Origin: JBBQFI01 sp038321775
GTDB lineage: Bacteria; Verrucomicrobiota; Verrucomicrobiia; Chthoniobacterales; UBA10450
Reading direction: 5' to 3'
Length of the DNA stretch: 64,000 bases
Assembly (NCBI GenBank): GCA_038321775.1
Contig: JBBQFI010000005.1
Coordinates: 168,105 to 232,104 of the forward strand
Shown: piece after piece, positions 51,691 through 60,958 of the stretch
How positions within the stretch are numbered: position 1 is the stretch's first letter
Layout: the number at the start of each line of letters is the position of its first letter
Made by a program: the position numbers and the translations under genes
Notes under the pieces: model-generated
What the model saw: the letters and a program-made list of their open reading frames with translations, nothing else
What the model was told of the DNA's origin: nothing
Database searches by the model: none

Positions 51691-52245
51691 ATGCGGAATG
51701 CTGCGGGCGAGCGTTTTCATCGCGCGGCCTTCACGGTTCTTGAAGTTTTTGTCGTGATCGTGATCATCACGATTGTTGCGACGCTCTTGATTCCGGTGTG
51801 GTCCGTTATGCGTGCGCGGGCGCAGCGCGTGCAGTGCACGGCCAATCTGCATTCCCTTTACCTCGCGGCGAATTTATTTGTGCAACAAAACAATAGCTGG
51901 CCTCAAATAAAACCGGGGACTTCCGACGCCGGGGAAACCGATTACGCAAATGCCTGGATTAGTACGCTGGAAGCTTTCGGGATAACGAGAAAAACCTGGA
52001 TTTGTCCTACGATCCAAGCCCTGATGGAAAATCCCGATTACACGAAGTCGGAAAACGCTCGGCTTGATTATGTGCCGATGCCTTTTGACGACAAACCCAC
52101 GACTTCACATCAATGGCCTCGACAACCTTGGTTCGTTGAAACGGGGGATGCCCACGGCAACGGTAACCTGATTGCTTTTACCGACGGCAGTGTGAGCGAT
52201 CTGAAGACGATCGCTTCCGCGGCTTCTCCCGCGCCGACGCCCTAA
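51691..52245 (+). CDS. Prepilin-type N-terminal cleavage/methylation protein (pseudopilin-like)
   Basis: 184 residues. Short basic leader, then the type IV prepilin site: RAAFTVLEVFVVIVIITIVA, with cleavage expected before Phe and Glu at +5, followed by a hydrophobic helix. The globular part has IAFTDGSVSDLK near the C-terminus, as in the abundant DUF1559-like pseudopilins of Planctomycetes and Verrucomicrobia. Alanine replaces the usual glycine at -1. Such proteins assemble into pilus-like or secretion fibres. The stop codon lies inside the octamer pair at 52241-52261. Confidence 0.8.
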   Translation: MRNAAGERFHRAAFTVLEVFVVIVIITIVATLLIPVWSVMRARAQRVQCTANLHSLYLAANLFVQQNNSWPQIKPGTSDAGETDYANAWISTLEAFGITRKTWICPTIQALMENPDYTKSENARLDYVPMPFDDKPTTSHQWPRQPWFVETGDAHGNGNLIAFTDGSVSDLKTIASAASPAPTP

Positions 52246-52261
52246 CGAGGGATTCGTTAGG
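52241..52261. terminator. Inverted pair of the octamer between two convergent stops
   Basis: CCTAACGA (52241-52248), five bases, then TCGTTAGG (52254-52261): a perfect 8-bp inverted repeat with a 5-base loop. The TAA of the prepilin-type gene lies inside the left arm (52243-52245) and the TAA of the convergent gene is at 52264-52266. The RNA hairpin would form from either direction, so a bidirectional terminator is likely. No long T-run follows, so strength is uncertain. Inverted uptake-sequence pairs are used this way in Neisseria and Haemophilus. Confidence 0.6.
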
Positions 52262-52263
52262 CG

Positions 52264-52638
52264 TTATTTCTCGTTCTTCCGCGTTTGCGATGGATCGTTA
52301 ATGTCGGCAAGTATTTGATCGTTGCGATTATTCAACGTCGTGAGCCGGTGTTGCCAGCGATGTAGTTGGATACTTAGCTGGTTGATGTAGTTCGTTATTT
52401 CAGTTCGCTGCGATTCATTTTCGCGCAATTGTCTTTCCAAATCCGCGACGAGTTCGGCAGTGCGTGCGTCATCATTTATACGGGGGACCACCGTAGGCTG
52501 GCCGCATCGTTGACAGTTCAACGTTAAACCAGAAGCGGCGCGATCAACGACGAGGGACGCAGAGCAATGCGAACAATGAAAGAAAATATCAGTGCTCGAT
52601 TGTGTGGTATCTGATGCTGTTCCCGTTTCCTCCATCAT
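52264..52638 (-). CDS. Small zinc-ribbon and coiled-coil protein
   Basis: 124 residues. A zinc ribbon is seen as CSHC...CQRC (spacing about 17) within residues 20-50, followed by VADLERQLRENESQRTEITN and IQLHRWQHRLTTLNNRNDQI, a predicted coiled coil. Possibly a nucleic-acid or protein-binding factor. Family not recognised. It converges with the prepilin-type gene. Confidence 0.6.
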   Translation of the reverse strand: MMEETGTASDTTQSSTDIFFHCSHCSASLVVDRAASGLTLNCQRCGQPTVVPRINDDARTAELVADLERQLRENESQRTEITNYINQLSIQLHRWQHRLTTLNNRNDQILADINDPSQTRKNEK

Positions 52639-52851
52639 TCAGGTGGGGAGCAGTGATTATACCAGCAAAAGGGCAGAGCCACATTGACTCCTGCTGGTTT
52701 ATTTTTAGGGAATTTTTAGAGCCATTGTGTCGCTTTTGTTCGACCAAGTATCAAGCATAGATCGTCGTAAGTCTCTGATTAATTAATCTTTGCATCGAAT
52801 GCGCTAACACGGAACATCGCATGCTAAAAGGGACGCGGAGGATTATATACA

Positions 52852-54813
52852 ATGGCAAAAGTTTTAGGAATCGATCTGGGCACCACAAACTCGTGCATGT
52901 CAGTCATGGAGGGTGGAGACCCGGTCGTGTTGGAAAATTCCGAAGGCGCGCGAACAACGCCGTCGGTAGTTGCATTCACAAAGAGCGGCGAACGGATTGT
53001 CGGACAAGCGGCCAAACGCCAGGCGGTGACGAATCCGCAGAACACAATTTTTTCAATCAAGCGTTTCATGGGACGAAAGTTCGAGGAAGTGCATGAAGAA
53101 CAAACGCGCGTGCCTTACAAAATCGTCAAGGCCGCGAACGGCGACGCTCATGTGCAGGTCGACGTGAACGGCGAGAAGAAGACTTTTTCGCCGCCGGAAA
53201 TCTCGGCGATGATTTTGTCGAAGTTGAAGAGCGATGCGGAAGCGAAGCTCGGCGAAAAAATCACGCAGGCAGTCGTGACGGTGCCGGCCTACTTCAACGA
53301 CTCACAACGCAATGCCACGAAAGACGCCGGCAAAATTGCTGGGTTGGAAGTGTTGCGCATTATCAACGAACCGACGGCGGCTTCACTCGCTTACGGCTTG
53401 GATAAGAAGAAAGACGAAAAGATTGCCGTCTACGATTTAGGCGGCGGCACGTTCGACATTTCGGTTCTCGAAATCGGCGATGGCGTTTTCGAAGTGAAGG
53501 CGACCAACGGCGACACGCATCTGGGCGGCGACGACTGGGATTCGCGCATCATGGATTGGATCGTTGACGAATTTAAGAAAGAAAGCGGCATCGATCTGAA
53601 GAAGCAGCCAGACGCGATCCAGCGCATCAAAGAAGAAGCGGAGAAAGCAAAGATCGCGCTTTCCTCAACGCAGGAATACGAAATCAATCTGCCCTTCGTC
53701 ACGGCCGACGCGAATGGGCCAAAGCACATTCAAAAGAAGCTGACGCGCTCGAAGCTCGAGCAGCTTTGCGACGACTTATTTCAGCGCACTATTCCGCCGG
53801 TGAAAGCTTGCCTGAAAGACGCGAGCCTTTCCGAGAAGGATATTAATGAGTTGGTTCTCGTCGGAGGTATGACGCGCATGCCCAAAGTGGTCGAGATTGC
53901 GCGCAATCTTATCGGCAAAGAACCGCACAAAGGTGTGAATCCTGACGAAGTCGTTGCGATTGGCGCGGGAATTCAGGGTGGCGTGCTAAAGGGCGACGTC
54001 AAAGACGTGCTCCTACTCGACGTGACGCCATTAACGCTGGCAATTGAAACTGCTGGCGGAGTGGCGACACCGATGATTCCGCGTAACACCACGATTCCGA
54101 CGCGTAAGTCGCAAATCTTTTCGACCTACAGCGACAATCAACCTGGAGTAGAAATTAAAGTGCTCCAGGGTGAGCGACCACTCTCACGCGACAACAAGAA
54201 TCTTGGGACGTTCCATCTCGATGGTATTCCGCCAGCTCCACGGGGTGTTCCGCAAATCGAAGTGACCTTCGATACGGACGCCAACGGCATCCTGCACGTT
54301 TCTGCGAAAGATCTGGGCACGGGCAAGGAGCAGAAAATCTCCATCACCGGCTCGAGTGGCTTGAGCAAAGAAGAAATCGAGAAGATGCAGCGTGATGCTG
54401 AAGCTCACGCCGACGAAGATAAGAAGGCGAAAGAAGCAATCGAGATCAAGAACAACGCCGATACGCTGGCGTACCAGGCAGAGAAGCAGTTGAAAGATCT
54501 CGGTGACAAGGTTCCCGCAGATAAGAAGAAACAAGTCGAAGACGCGATTGCCGCAGTTCGTGACGCGATTAGCAAAGAGGACACGGATGCGATGAAACGC
54601 AGCTACGACGATCTCCAGAATAAGTTCCAGGAGATCAGTGCGGACCTTTACAAACAGGCTTCGGCGGCGCAAGGTGCCCAAGCCGGTCCGCAACCGGGGG
54701 CCGAAACGCAATCGCGCGAGGGCGCTGAAGAAGGCGCGGGCACACGCGGCGGTAGCGACGGCGATGTTGTCGACGCTGAGTTTGAAGTCGTCGACGAAGA
54801 CAAGAAGAAATAA
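52852..54813 (+). CDS. dnaK: Molecular chaperone DnaK (Hsp70)
   Basis: 653 residues, full length. Signatures: IDLGTTNSCMSVMEGG, IINEPTAASLAYGL, YDLGGGTFDISVLEIG and VLVGGMTRMPKVVEI in the nucleotide-binding domain; substrate-binding domain with LLLDVTPLTLAIETAGGVATP; C-terminal acidic EFEVVDED tail. It folds proteins with DnaJ and GrpE, which are not in the window. A good ribosome site (GGAGG) lies 14-18 bases before the ATG. I see no CIRCE element upstream, so heat-shock control by HrcA cannot be claimed. groES follows 77 bp downstream. Confidence 0.98.
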   Translation: MAKVLGIDLGTTNSCMSVMEGGDPVVLENSEGARTTPSVVAFTKSGERIVGQAAKRQAVTNPQNTIFSIKRFMGRKFEEVHEEQTRVPYKIVKAANGDAHVQVDVNGEKKTFSPPEISAMILSKLKSDAEAKLGEKITQAVVTVPAYFNDSQRNATKDAGKIAGLEVLRIINEPTAASLAYGLDKKKDEKIAVYDLGGGTFDISVLEIGDGVFEVKATNGDTHLGGDDWDSRIMDWIVDEFKKESGIDLKKQPDAIQRIKEEAEKAKIALSSTQEYEINLPFVTADANGPKHIQKKLTRSKLEQLCDDLFQRTIPPVKACLKDASLSEKDINELVLVGGMTRMPKVVEIARNLIGKEPHKGVNPDEVVAIGAGIQGGVLKGDVKDVLLLDVTPLTLAIETAGGVATPMIPRNTTIPTRKSQIFSTYSDNQPGVEIKVLQGERPLSRDNKNLGTFHLDGIPPAPRGVPQIEVTFDTDANGILHVSAKDLGTGKEQKISITGSSGLSKEEIEKMQRDAEAHADEDKKAKEAIEIKNNADTLAYQAEKQLKDLGDKVPADKKKQVEDAIAAVRDAISKEDTDAMKRSYDDLQNKFQEISADLYKQASAAQGAQAGPQPGAETQSREGAEEGAGTRGGSDGDVVDAEFEVVDEDKKK

Positions 54814-54819
54814 CAATTT

Positions 54820-54857
54820 GCCGGCAACAGTTCGTAACTCCTCGAGCTGTTGCTGGC
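54820..54857 (+). terminator. Hairpin between dnaK and groES
   Basis: GCCGGCAACAG (54820-54830) pairs with CTGTTGCTGGC (54847-54857), one G-T mismatch position, loop of 16 bases. It begins 7 bp after the dnaK stop. No U-tract follows, so it may be a transcript-stabilising or attenuating hairpin more than a terminator; groES and groEL would otherwise be read through from dnaK. Confidence 0.5.
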
Positions 54858-54890
54858 AGTAACCCTAATTAAGGAGCAAAGAAACAACTT

Positions 54891-55187
54891 ATGGCAGCAA
54901 TTAAAGTAAAACCTATCGGAGACCGGGTGCTAGTGCAGCCGATCGAAGAGGGAGAAGTGAAGAAGGGCGGGATCATTATCCCTGATACCGCGAAAGAGAA
55001 ACCCCAAGAGGGCAAAGTTATCGCTCTTGGCACCGGAAAAATTGACGACAACGGCAAGAAAGTCGATTTCACGGTTAAAGCCGGCGACAAGGTGTTGATC
55101 TCGAAATACGGCGGCACCGAAATCAAAATCGACAGCGAAACCTACTTGATCATGCGCGAGGACGACATCCTTGGCATCATTGGCTAA
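54891..55187 (+). CDS. groES: Co-chaperonin GroES
   Basis: 98 residues: IKVKPIGDRVLVQPIEEGEV, the mobile loop KGGIIIPDTAKEKPQEGKVI, and VLISKYGGTEIKIDSETYLI with LIMREDDILGII at the end. It caps GroEL. A strong ribosome site (AAGGAG) lies 14 bases upstream. It is separated from groEL by 139 bp, longer than usual, and that gap holds an inverted repeat. Confidence 0.98.
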   Translation: MAAIKVKPIGDRVLVQPIEEGEVKKGGIIIPDTAKEKPQEGKVIALGTGKIDDNGKKVDFTVKAGDKVLISKYGGTEIKIDSETYLIMREDDILGIIG

Positions 55188-55226
55188 GGAAACAACCCAA
55201 CGAAGATGGAATTAATTAGGAAGCCA

Positions 55227-55290
55227 GGAAACCAGGAAGGATCTTCAATTCGAAGTCTATTCTGTTTTTCCTCCTGGATTCCTGGTTTCC
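55227..55290. repeat. Inverted repeat GGAAACCAGGAA / TTCCTGGTTTCC between groES and groEL
   Basis: Perfect 12-bp arms at 55227-55238 and 55279-55290 with a 40-bp loop that is AT-rich. A shorter CCAGGAA also repeats next to the left arm. It could form a long hairpin in the groES-groEL transcript, adjusting groEL expression relative to groES, or be a copy of a dispersed repeat. Only one is present here. Confidence 0.5.
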
Positions 55291-55326
55291 AAATTCACTC
55301 TTAATACAAACTAACGACTAATAACT

Positions 55327-56979
<1,653 letters not shown>

Positions 56980-57001
56980 GCCGAACGACAGTATGAATTC
57001 A

Positions 57002-57037
57002 AACAGCCGAGCTTCGAAAGAGGCTCGGCTGTTTTGT
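57002..57037 (+). terminator. Rho-independent terminator after groEL
   Basis: AACAGCCGAGC (57002-57012) pairs perfectly with GCTCGGCTGTT (57023-57033); with T13-G22, T14-A21 and C15-G20 the stem reaches 14 pairs, capped by a GAAA tetraloop. It is followed by TTGTCTT. A textbook terminator of the dnaK-groES-groEL region. Confidence 0.9.
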
Positions 57038-57059
57038 CTTAATCTTAGCTAACAAACGT

Positions 57060-57608
57060 ATGGCATTACCGACTACTTATTTGCTCACGACAAAAAACAT
57101 CGAGCCTCTGTTCAATGCTATTCTTGGCGCTCAAGCACCGGAACGATTCAGTCAAAAATTTCTTCAAGATCTGGAGTTCACAAGTTCGAATGACCGACTC
57201 TTTATCGGATTGCTCAAAGCGCTGGGGTTCATTGACGATTCGGGAACTACGAAACAACGGTATTTCGATTTTCTAGATCAAACCCGTTCACGGCAGATCC
57301 TGGCTGATGCGATTCGCGAAGCTTATGACGATCTGTTTCGCGTTAATAAGGAAGCGTACAAGCTTTCGGAAGAGGAGATTAAGAACAAGCTTAAGACTTT
57401 AACGCGTGGTGAGAAATCAGACAACGTCGTTGGGTTAATGGCGAAAACTTTTAAAGCGCTATGCGACTACGCCGTTTGGGATGCGCTTCCGAAGGAGCCA
57501 ACAGACGTAACGAAACCTTCGCCGTCGCCTACTCCACTTGAGCAAATACCGCCGCAGCCGTTAGCTCAGAACTCTCGGAGCTCAGAAAAACAAACAAGTT
57601 TGCACTAA
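57060..57608 (+). CDS. DUF5343 protein
   Basis: 182 residues. LTTKNIEPLFNAILGAQAPE, FSQKFLQDLEFTSSNDRLFI, LLKALGFIDDSGTTKQRYFD and ILADAIREAYDDLFRVNKEA, then LKTLTRGEKSDNVVGLMAKT, which together are the conserved DUF5343 region with a winged-helix-like arrangement. The C-terminus is proline-rich. DUF5343 proteins are uncharacterised; they are repeatedly found with HEPN proteins, as here (57689). It starts 26 bp after the groEL terminator and is likely expressed with the next gene. Confidence 0.75.
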   Translation: MALPTTYLLTTKNIEPLFNAILGAQAPERFSQKFLQDLEFTSSNDRLFIGLLKALGFIDDSGTTKQRYFDFLDQTRSRQILADAIREAYDDLFRVNKEAYKLSEEEIKNKLKTLTRGEKSDNVVGLMAKTFKALCDYAVWDALPKEPTDVTKPSPSPTPLEQIPPQPLAQNSRSSEKQTSLH

Positions 57609-57688
57609 AATATTCAGATTCATTTGCCTCCGACGCGGGATAGCGCGGTCTACGATGCTATATTCAAGAGCTTAAGAGATCATCTGTT

Positions 57689-58270
57689 ATGACCGATGAT
57701 CCGGTTTATTCCTTCGTATTTCGAGGAATGTTGACTGACGAAGCGCTAGATAAGGCGGGCAGATCGGCCTTTCAACAAATCGACGGGTTTTCATTCGACG
57801 AGCTGAACGCGGAATTAGCGGTTTCATTCTTGCCGGAAGAGTTTCTGATCCCTGCTCGGCGCATGTCGGCGGTGTACGCAGCGATCGCTGCTTTCGAGAA
57901 TTCCGCTCGCAGCTTGGTGAAGAAAATACTTTTGGAAACCGCCCATGATGATTGGTGGAACAAGACAGTCCCGGAAAATATTCGTAAGAAAGCTGAATCG
58001 CGCCGAGAAGAAGAACGTCGCATCAAATGGCATTCCCCTCGTGGAGACGACTTAATTACGTTCAGCGATTTTGGACAATTGTTGAGTATCATTGTGCAAA
58101 ACTGGCCAGCTTTTGAGCCGCTACTTCAAAGGCAGCAATGGGTTCAACATATTTTCGATACGATGGAACGCTCAAGAAACGTGATCATGCATAGCGGAGA
58201 GTTACCATCCGAGGATATTGAGCGTGTCGGTATCTGTATTCGTGATTGGATGAAACAGACGGGCGGATAG
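57689..58270 (+). CDS. HEPN-domain protein (Swt1-like), possible RNase
   Basis: 193 residues. Four-helix region including RRMSAVYAAIAAFENSARSL and the C-terminal MERSRNVIMHSG, where R-N-V-I-M-H fits the Rx4-6H motif of the catalytic HEPN RNases. Overall layout matches Swt1-type HEPN proteins next to DUF5343 genes. Such HEPN proteins are toxin or antiphage RNases or tRNA-binding factors; catalysis here is inference from the motif. The upstream DUF5343 gene may be its partner. Codon use and GC are lower than the flanking core genes. Confidence 0.65.
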   Translation: MTDDPVYSFVFRGMLTDEALDKAGRSAFQQIDGFSFDELNAELAVSFLPEEFLIPARRMSAVYAAIAAFENSARSLVKKILLETAHDDWWNKTVPENIRKKAESRREEERRIKWHSPRGDDLITFSDFGQLLSIIVQNWPAFEPLLQRQQWVQHIFDTMERSRNVIMHSGELPSEDIERVGICIRDWMKQTGG

Positions 58271-58366
58271 CGCCGCACGCTTATGCGTTTGACTTCGAGG
58301 ACTTAAGTTACCGCACTCCGCAAGCTCTGCGCGAAGCAATCAAGCGGGAACACGCGAAATGGCGAG

Positions 58367-58380
58367 ATGGGGTCGCATCT
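58367..58380 (+). repeat. Direct repeat ATGGGGTCGC(A/G)TCT, copy 1
   Basis: ATGGGGTCGCATCT lies upstream of the DUF2314 gene; a near copy, ATGGGGTCGCGTCT, lies downstream at 59347-59360 (13 of 14 bases equal). GGGGTC-type ends are common in REP-like elements associated with Y1 (RAYT) transposases. Confidence 0.5.
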
Positions 58381-58474
58381 CTCTCTATATGACATTTCCG
58401 GAGACAAAAAAGCTGCGTTATTCACATCCGAAACAGAATTGCCTAACCAGTGGTCGACTACTATTCTTGACTTC

Positions 58475-59305
58475 ATGAAATGGTTTGTGTCGATCGTTAC
58501 CTTTCTCGGACTGTTGAGTTATGCCACCACCGTGAGCGCCGCTTCCAAAGCTGAATTCGATGCGGCACTCAAGCAGGCTGATCATGATAAACAAGGCAAG
58601 GGTGGCTGGAAGTACATGGAGGAATTTTCAACGAGAGTAATGGCGACACATGCTGGGAAGGCGATGGGTGCTTGTTTGAACGAGTGCGATACGGTCGCGC
58701 CGGCTGTGCTAGTTTTCATTGTGGCAGGTGACGGAACCGTGAAGCGCGCGTTAGCTCAGCCTGGAATTCCGTACGGCGAGTGTGTTGTCTCAAAAATTCG
58801 ATTGCCATTTTCGGCGCCGCGGCCGCCGCACGGCAACTTCGCTGTCGCATTCGCCGTCGCTAACCATCACCATGAAGAAACCAAGGATAGGGCGCCTAAG
58901 GACCGAGGCCTGCACACAGAGGGCGATGCCGCTATTGCGTACGACAAGGCGATCGGTCCCTACGTTGCCAGGGCGCGTGCGACATGGCCTAAGGCCAAGA
59001 AACGATTCGCCGCTGGTTTGCCGGAAGGATGGAGCTTCGCCGTTTCATATCGTCTCTTCCAGAACGACGAACGCACGAAACAATTCCGTTTCGAAGACAC
59101 TTTTGTTGAGGTGAAGGAGATTAAGGGCGGAACTATTCGTGGTACCATTGCCAACAACCTCGATGTAGTAACAAATTATCGTCAGCGACAGGCGATTACC
59201 TTTCCAGAATCCAAAATCATGAATTGGGTCTTCATCCGTCCAGATGGCTCCGAAGAAGAAGGAAACGTTCTCGGCAAATTCCTCGAGCACTACAAACCGC
59301 AGTAA
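58475..59305 (+). CDS. Secreted DUF2314-type protein
   Basis: 276 residues from the ATG at 58475, chosen because it opens a signal peptide (MKWFVSIVTFLGLLSYATTV). The mature N-terminal part has cysteines at GACLNECDT and GECVV near residues 65-110. The last 85 residues read EVKEIKGGTIRGTIANNLDV and ITFPESKIMNWVFIRPDGSE with EGNVLGKFLE, the DUF2314 pattern. Function unknown. Flanked by two near-identical GGGGTC repeats, suggesting that it arrived or moved as a unit. Confidence 0.55.
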   Translation: MKWFVSIVTFLGLLSYATTVSAASKAEFDAALKQADHDKQGKGGWKYMEEFSTRVMATHAGKAMGACLNECDTVAPAVLVFIVAGDGTVKRALAQPGIPYGECVVSKIRLPFSAPRPPHGNFAVAFAVANHHHEETKDRAPKDRGLHTEGDAAIAYDKAIGPYVARARATWPKAKKRFAAGLPEGWSFAVSYRLFQNDERTKQFRFEDTFVEVKEIKGGTIRGTIANNLDVVTNYRQRQAITFPESKIMNWVFIRPDGSEEEGNVLGKFLEHYKPQ

Positions 59306-59346
59306 AGTAGTTTGAATCGCACTGATCGTGCGGACAGAGACAGAGA

Positions 59347-59360
59347 ATGGGGTCGCGTCT
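59347..59360 (+). repeat. Direct repeat ATGGGGTCGC(A/G)TCT, copy 2
   Basis: Second copy, ATGGGGTCGCGTCT, 42 bp after the DUF2314 stop; AGGGGTCAGAGC follows at 59389. See the copy at 58367-58380. Confidence 0.5.
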
Positions 59361-59472
59361 AAAGATTCAACATTTAGGGTAAAACGAGGGGTCAGAGCTA
59401 GCTCGCTAAAGTAAGGGTCCTTCGGCCTGACCGCCAACCGAAGAAAGCGCGGCGTAAGAAAGCAAACTAGCA

Positions 59473-59883
59473 CTACGGTGCGATCAGCGGGATGAGTTGT
59501 CGGCCGTTCTTGCGATAAGTGCGGAAGTGTTTGTCCAGGGTAAAGACCGAAGTCTTGGGATTAAGTTCGGCCGTTCGCACGAGACAGGCGTCTGCGAGTG
59601 ACATCGGGAGATTTGAATATTTCTGAATCAGCTTTCGTAACGGTTCGCGTTCCGCGAGAAGATCGAATTCGACATTCAACAAACCACTCCCGAGTAGTTC
59701 AAAAAACTTGCGCGGCCCATCATGCAATCGACTGAGCAGGTAACAGGTCTCGGTTAACACTGGCTCGCAGGTGAGAAATGGCGCCGACAATTCGCGGCAA
59801 CGCTGCACAACCCATTCGTGTTGGGCTTCGGTTCGAACAAGCAACGCGACGAGCGGACCGGTGTCGACGATGATGTTACTCAC
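59473..59883 (-). CDS. vapC: PIN-domain toxin VapC
   Basis: 136 residues. The PIN acidic residues are in IIVDTGPLVALL (Asp7), EPVLTETCYLL (Glu45) and SLADACLVRTAEL (Asp), followed by SVFTLDKHFRTYRKNG. PIN toxins are Mg2+-dependent RNases cleaving tRNA or rRNA. It overlaps the antitoxin gene by 8 bp, the usual VapBC arrangement with antitoxin first. Codon use like the flanks. Confidence 0.92.
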   Translation of the reverse strand: MSNIIVDTGPLVALLVRTEAQHEWVVQRCRELSAPFLTCEPVLTETCYLLSRLHDGPRKFFELLGSGLLNVEFDLLAEREPLRKLIQKYSNLPMSLADACLVRTAELNPKTSVFTLDKHFRTYRKNGRQLIPLIAP

Positions 59884-60115
59884 CGAGGCCCTTTAGGTGC
59901 TTTGGATTAGTCGCAAGATCACGCGGACCTCGCAGGCTACCCACAAGATTTCTCACCATGTCGTAGGCCGACAAGATCATCTTCCCTGCAGCGCCATTCG
60001 TTGTTTTTTCCAGCGCCTCGCGGAGAACAGCCGACTTTGTTAGGCGCCTTCGGCGCGCGAGCGCCTCCAGCTGGAGGTCGAGCTTTTCAGGGATCTTGCA
60101 GGTGATGGTTGTCAT
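59876..60115 (-). CDS. vapB: Ribbon-helix-helix antitoxin VapB
   Basis: 79 residues from the ATG at 60115. N-terminal MTTITCKIPEKLDLQLEALA and RRRLTKSAVLREALEKTTNG form the RHH DNA-binding domain; the C-terminus (MVRNLVGSLRGPRDLATNPK) would wrap the toxin. It neutralises VapC and represses the operon. An in-frame start at 60160 would add 15 residues without RHH character. Confidence 0.85.
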   Translation of the reverse strand: MTTITCKIPEKLDLQLEALARRRRLTKSAVLREALEKTTNGAAGKMILSAYDMVRNLVGSLRGPRDLATNPKHLKGLGE

Positions 60116-60467
60116 CTTCGCCAATTGTAATACGCCATGTAGCGATTCGCAATACCGCAATTGCGATAGCGGTTCGGGCTTTATCGGCAGGCGCTGGGAT
60201 GTGACGGTGAAATTTGCGCACGATGTGGAGCGGGTAAAAAAGCGAGCTGCTCAAATAAATCCAGATCGAGCGAAAACGATTCGCGATCCGCTTTATCCGC
60301 TTCAGCAAAAGTTTTGAACTTCTTCAGAGTCCTCTCCACGTCTAAAAGTATACTGCGGGCGACAGATTTTTCCGAATTTTTTCGACGCGTGGAAGGGAAT
60401 TTCTTGGATTTTTCTCAATTCATTGGTCCAGTTTGGCGGTCGTTATTTGTTTAAGTCTTGAAGACGT
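60116..60467. other. Gap without a convincing gene
   Basis: About 350 bp between the divergent antitoxin and the DUF5069 gene. Small frames on both strands give arginine-rich peptides without motifs. Promoters for both genes must lie here; no distinctive operator was seen. Confidence 0.4.
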
Positions 60468-60893
60468 ATGAGTGCTTACCCGAAAAGTCCGAAAGAGAAG
60501 GCCGGCGGTATGTCGTATTTCCCGCGCACGCTGGATAAAATCCGGTTGCGCGCGAAAGGCGAGCTTCCGGAGGAATATCACGCGAACATGGGGATACCAC
60601 GTTCGGCGGACGGGATGTGCCTGAACTTTTTGCGCGTGAATTATGATGAGTTACGCGAGCGTGTGCTCCAAGGCGGAAGCGATGACGAAATCCTGGAGTG
60701 GTGTTTCGAGAAAGGCCGGCGATTGAACGAAGGCGACTTGCTGGTTTGGAATGAATTCATGACAAAATTCGGCTGGAAGGATTTCCGAACGCCGGTGCTG
60801 GAAAAAATGAAGCAGGAACTCGGTATTTCCGATCGCGATGACATCGAGACCATCGGTGACTTGATTGATTTCGAGGAGAAGCGGAAAGCGTAG
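60468..60893 (+). CDS. DUF5069 protein
   Basis: 141 residues: RTLDKIRLRAKGELPEEYHA, FLRVNYDELRERVLQGGSDD, EILEWCFEKGRRLNEGDLLV and TKFGWKDFRTPVLEKMKQEL. These match the DUF5069 pattern, common in Verrucomicrobia and Planctomycetes. A small helical cytoplasmic protein of unknown function. Complete and well started at ATG 60468. Confidence 0.85.
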   Translation: MSAYPKSPKEKAGGMSYFPRTLDKIRLRAKGELPEEYHANMGIPRSADGMCLNFLRVNYDELRERVLQGGSDDEILEWCFEKGRRLNEGDLLVWNEFMTKFGWKDFRTPVLEKMKQELGISDRDDIETIGDLIDFEEKRKA

Positions 60894-60958
60894 CGCAAAC
60901 CAAGCGGCGATTTCAAGTAGCTGTTCGCGCGATAAGAAAATATGCGGTAAGCATTTTT

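Noticed and set aside
52639..55326. CIRCE operator (GCACTC-N9-GAGTGC) controlling dnaK or groESL
   Set aside because: No such inverted repeat is present upstream of dnaK, groES or groEL.
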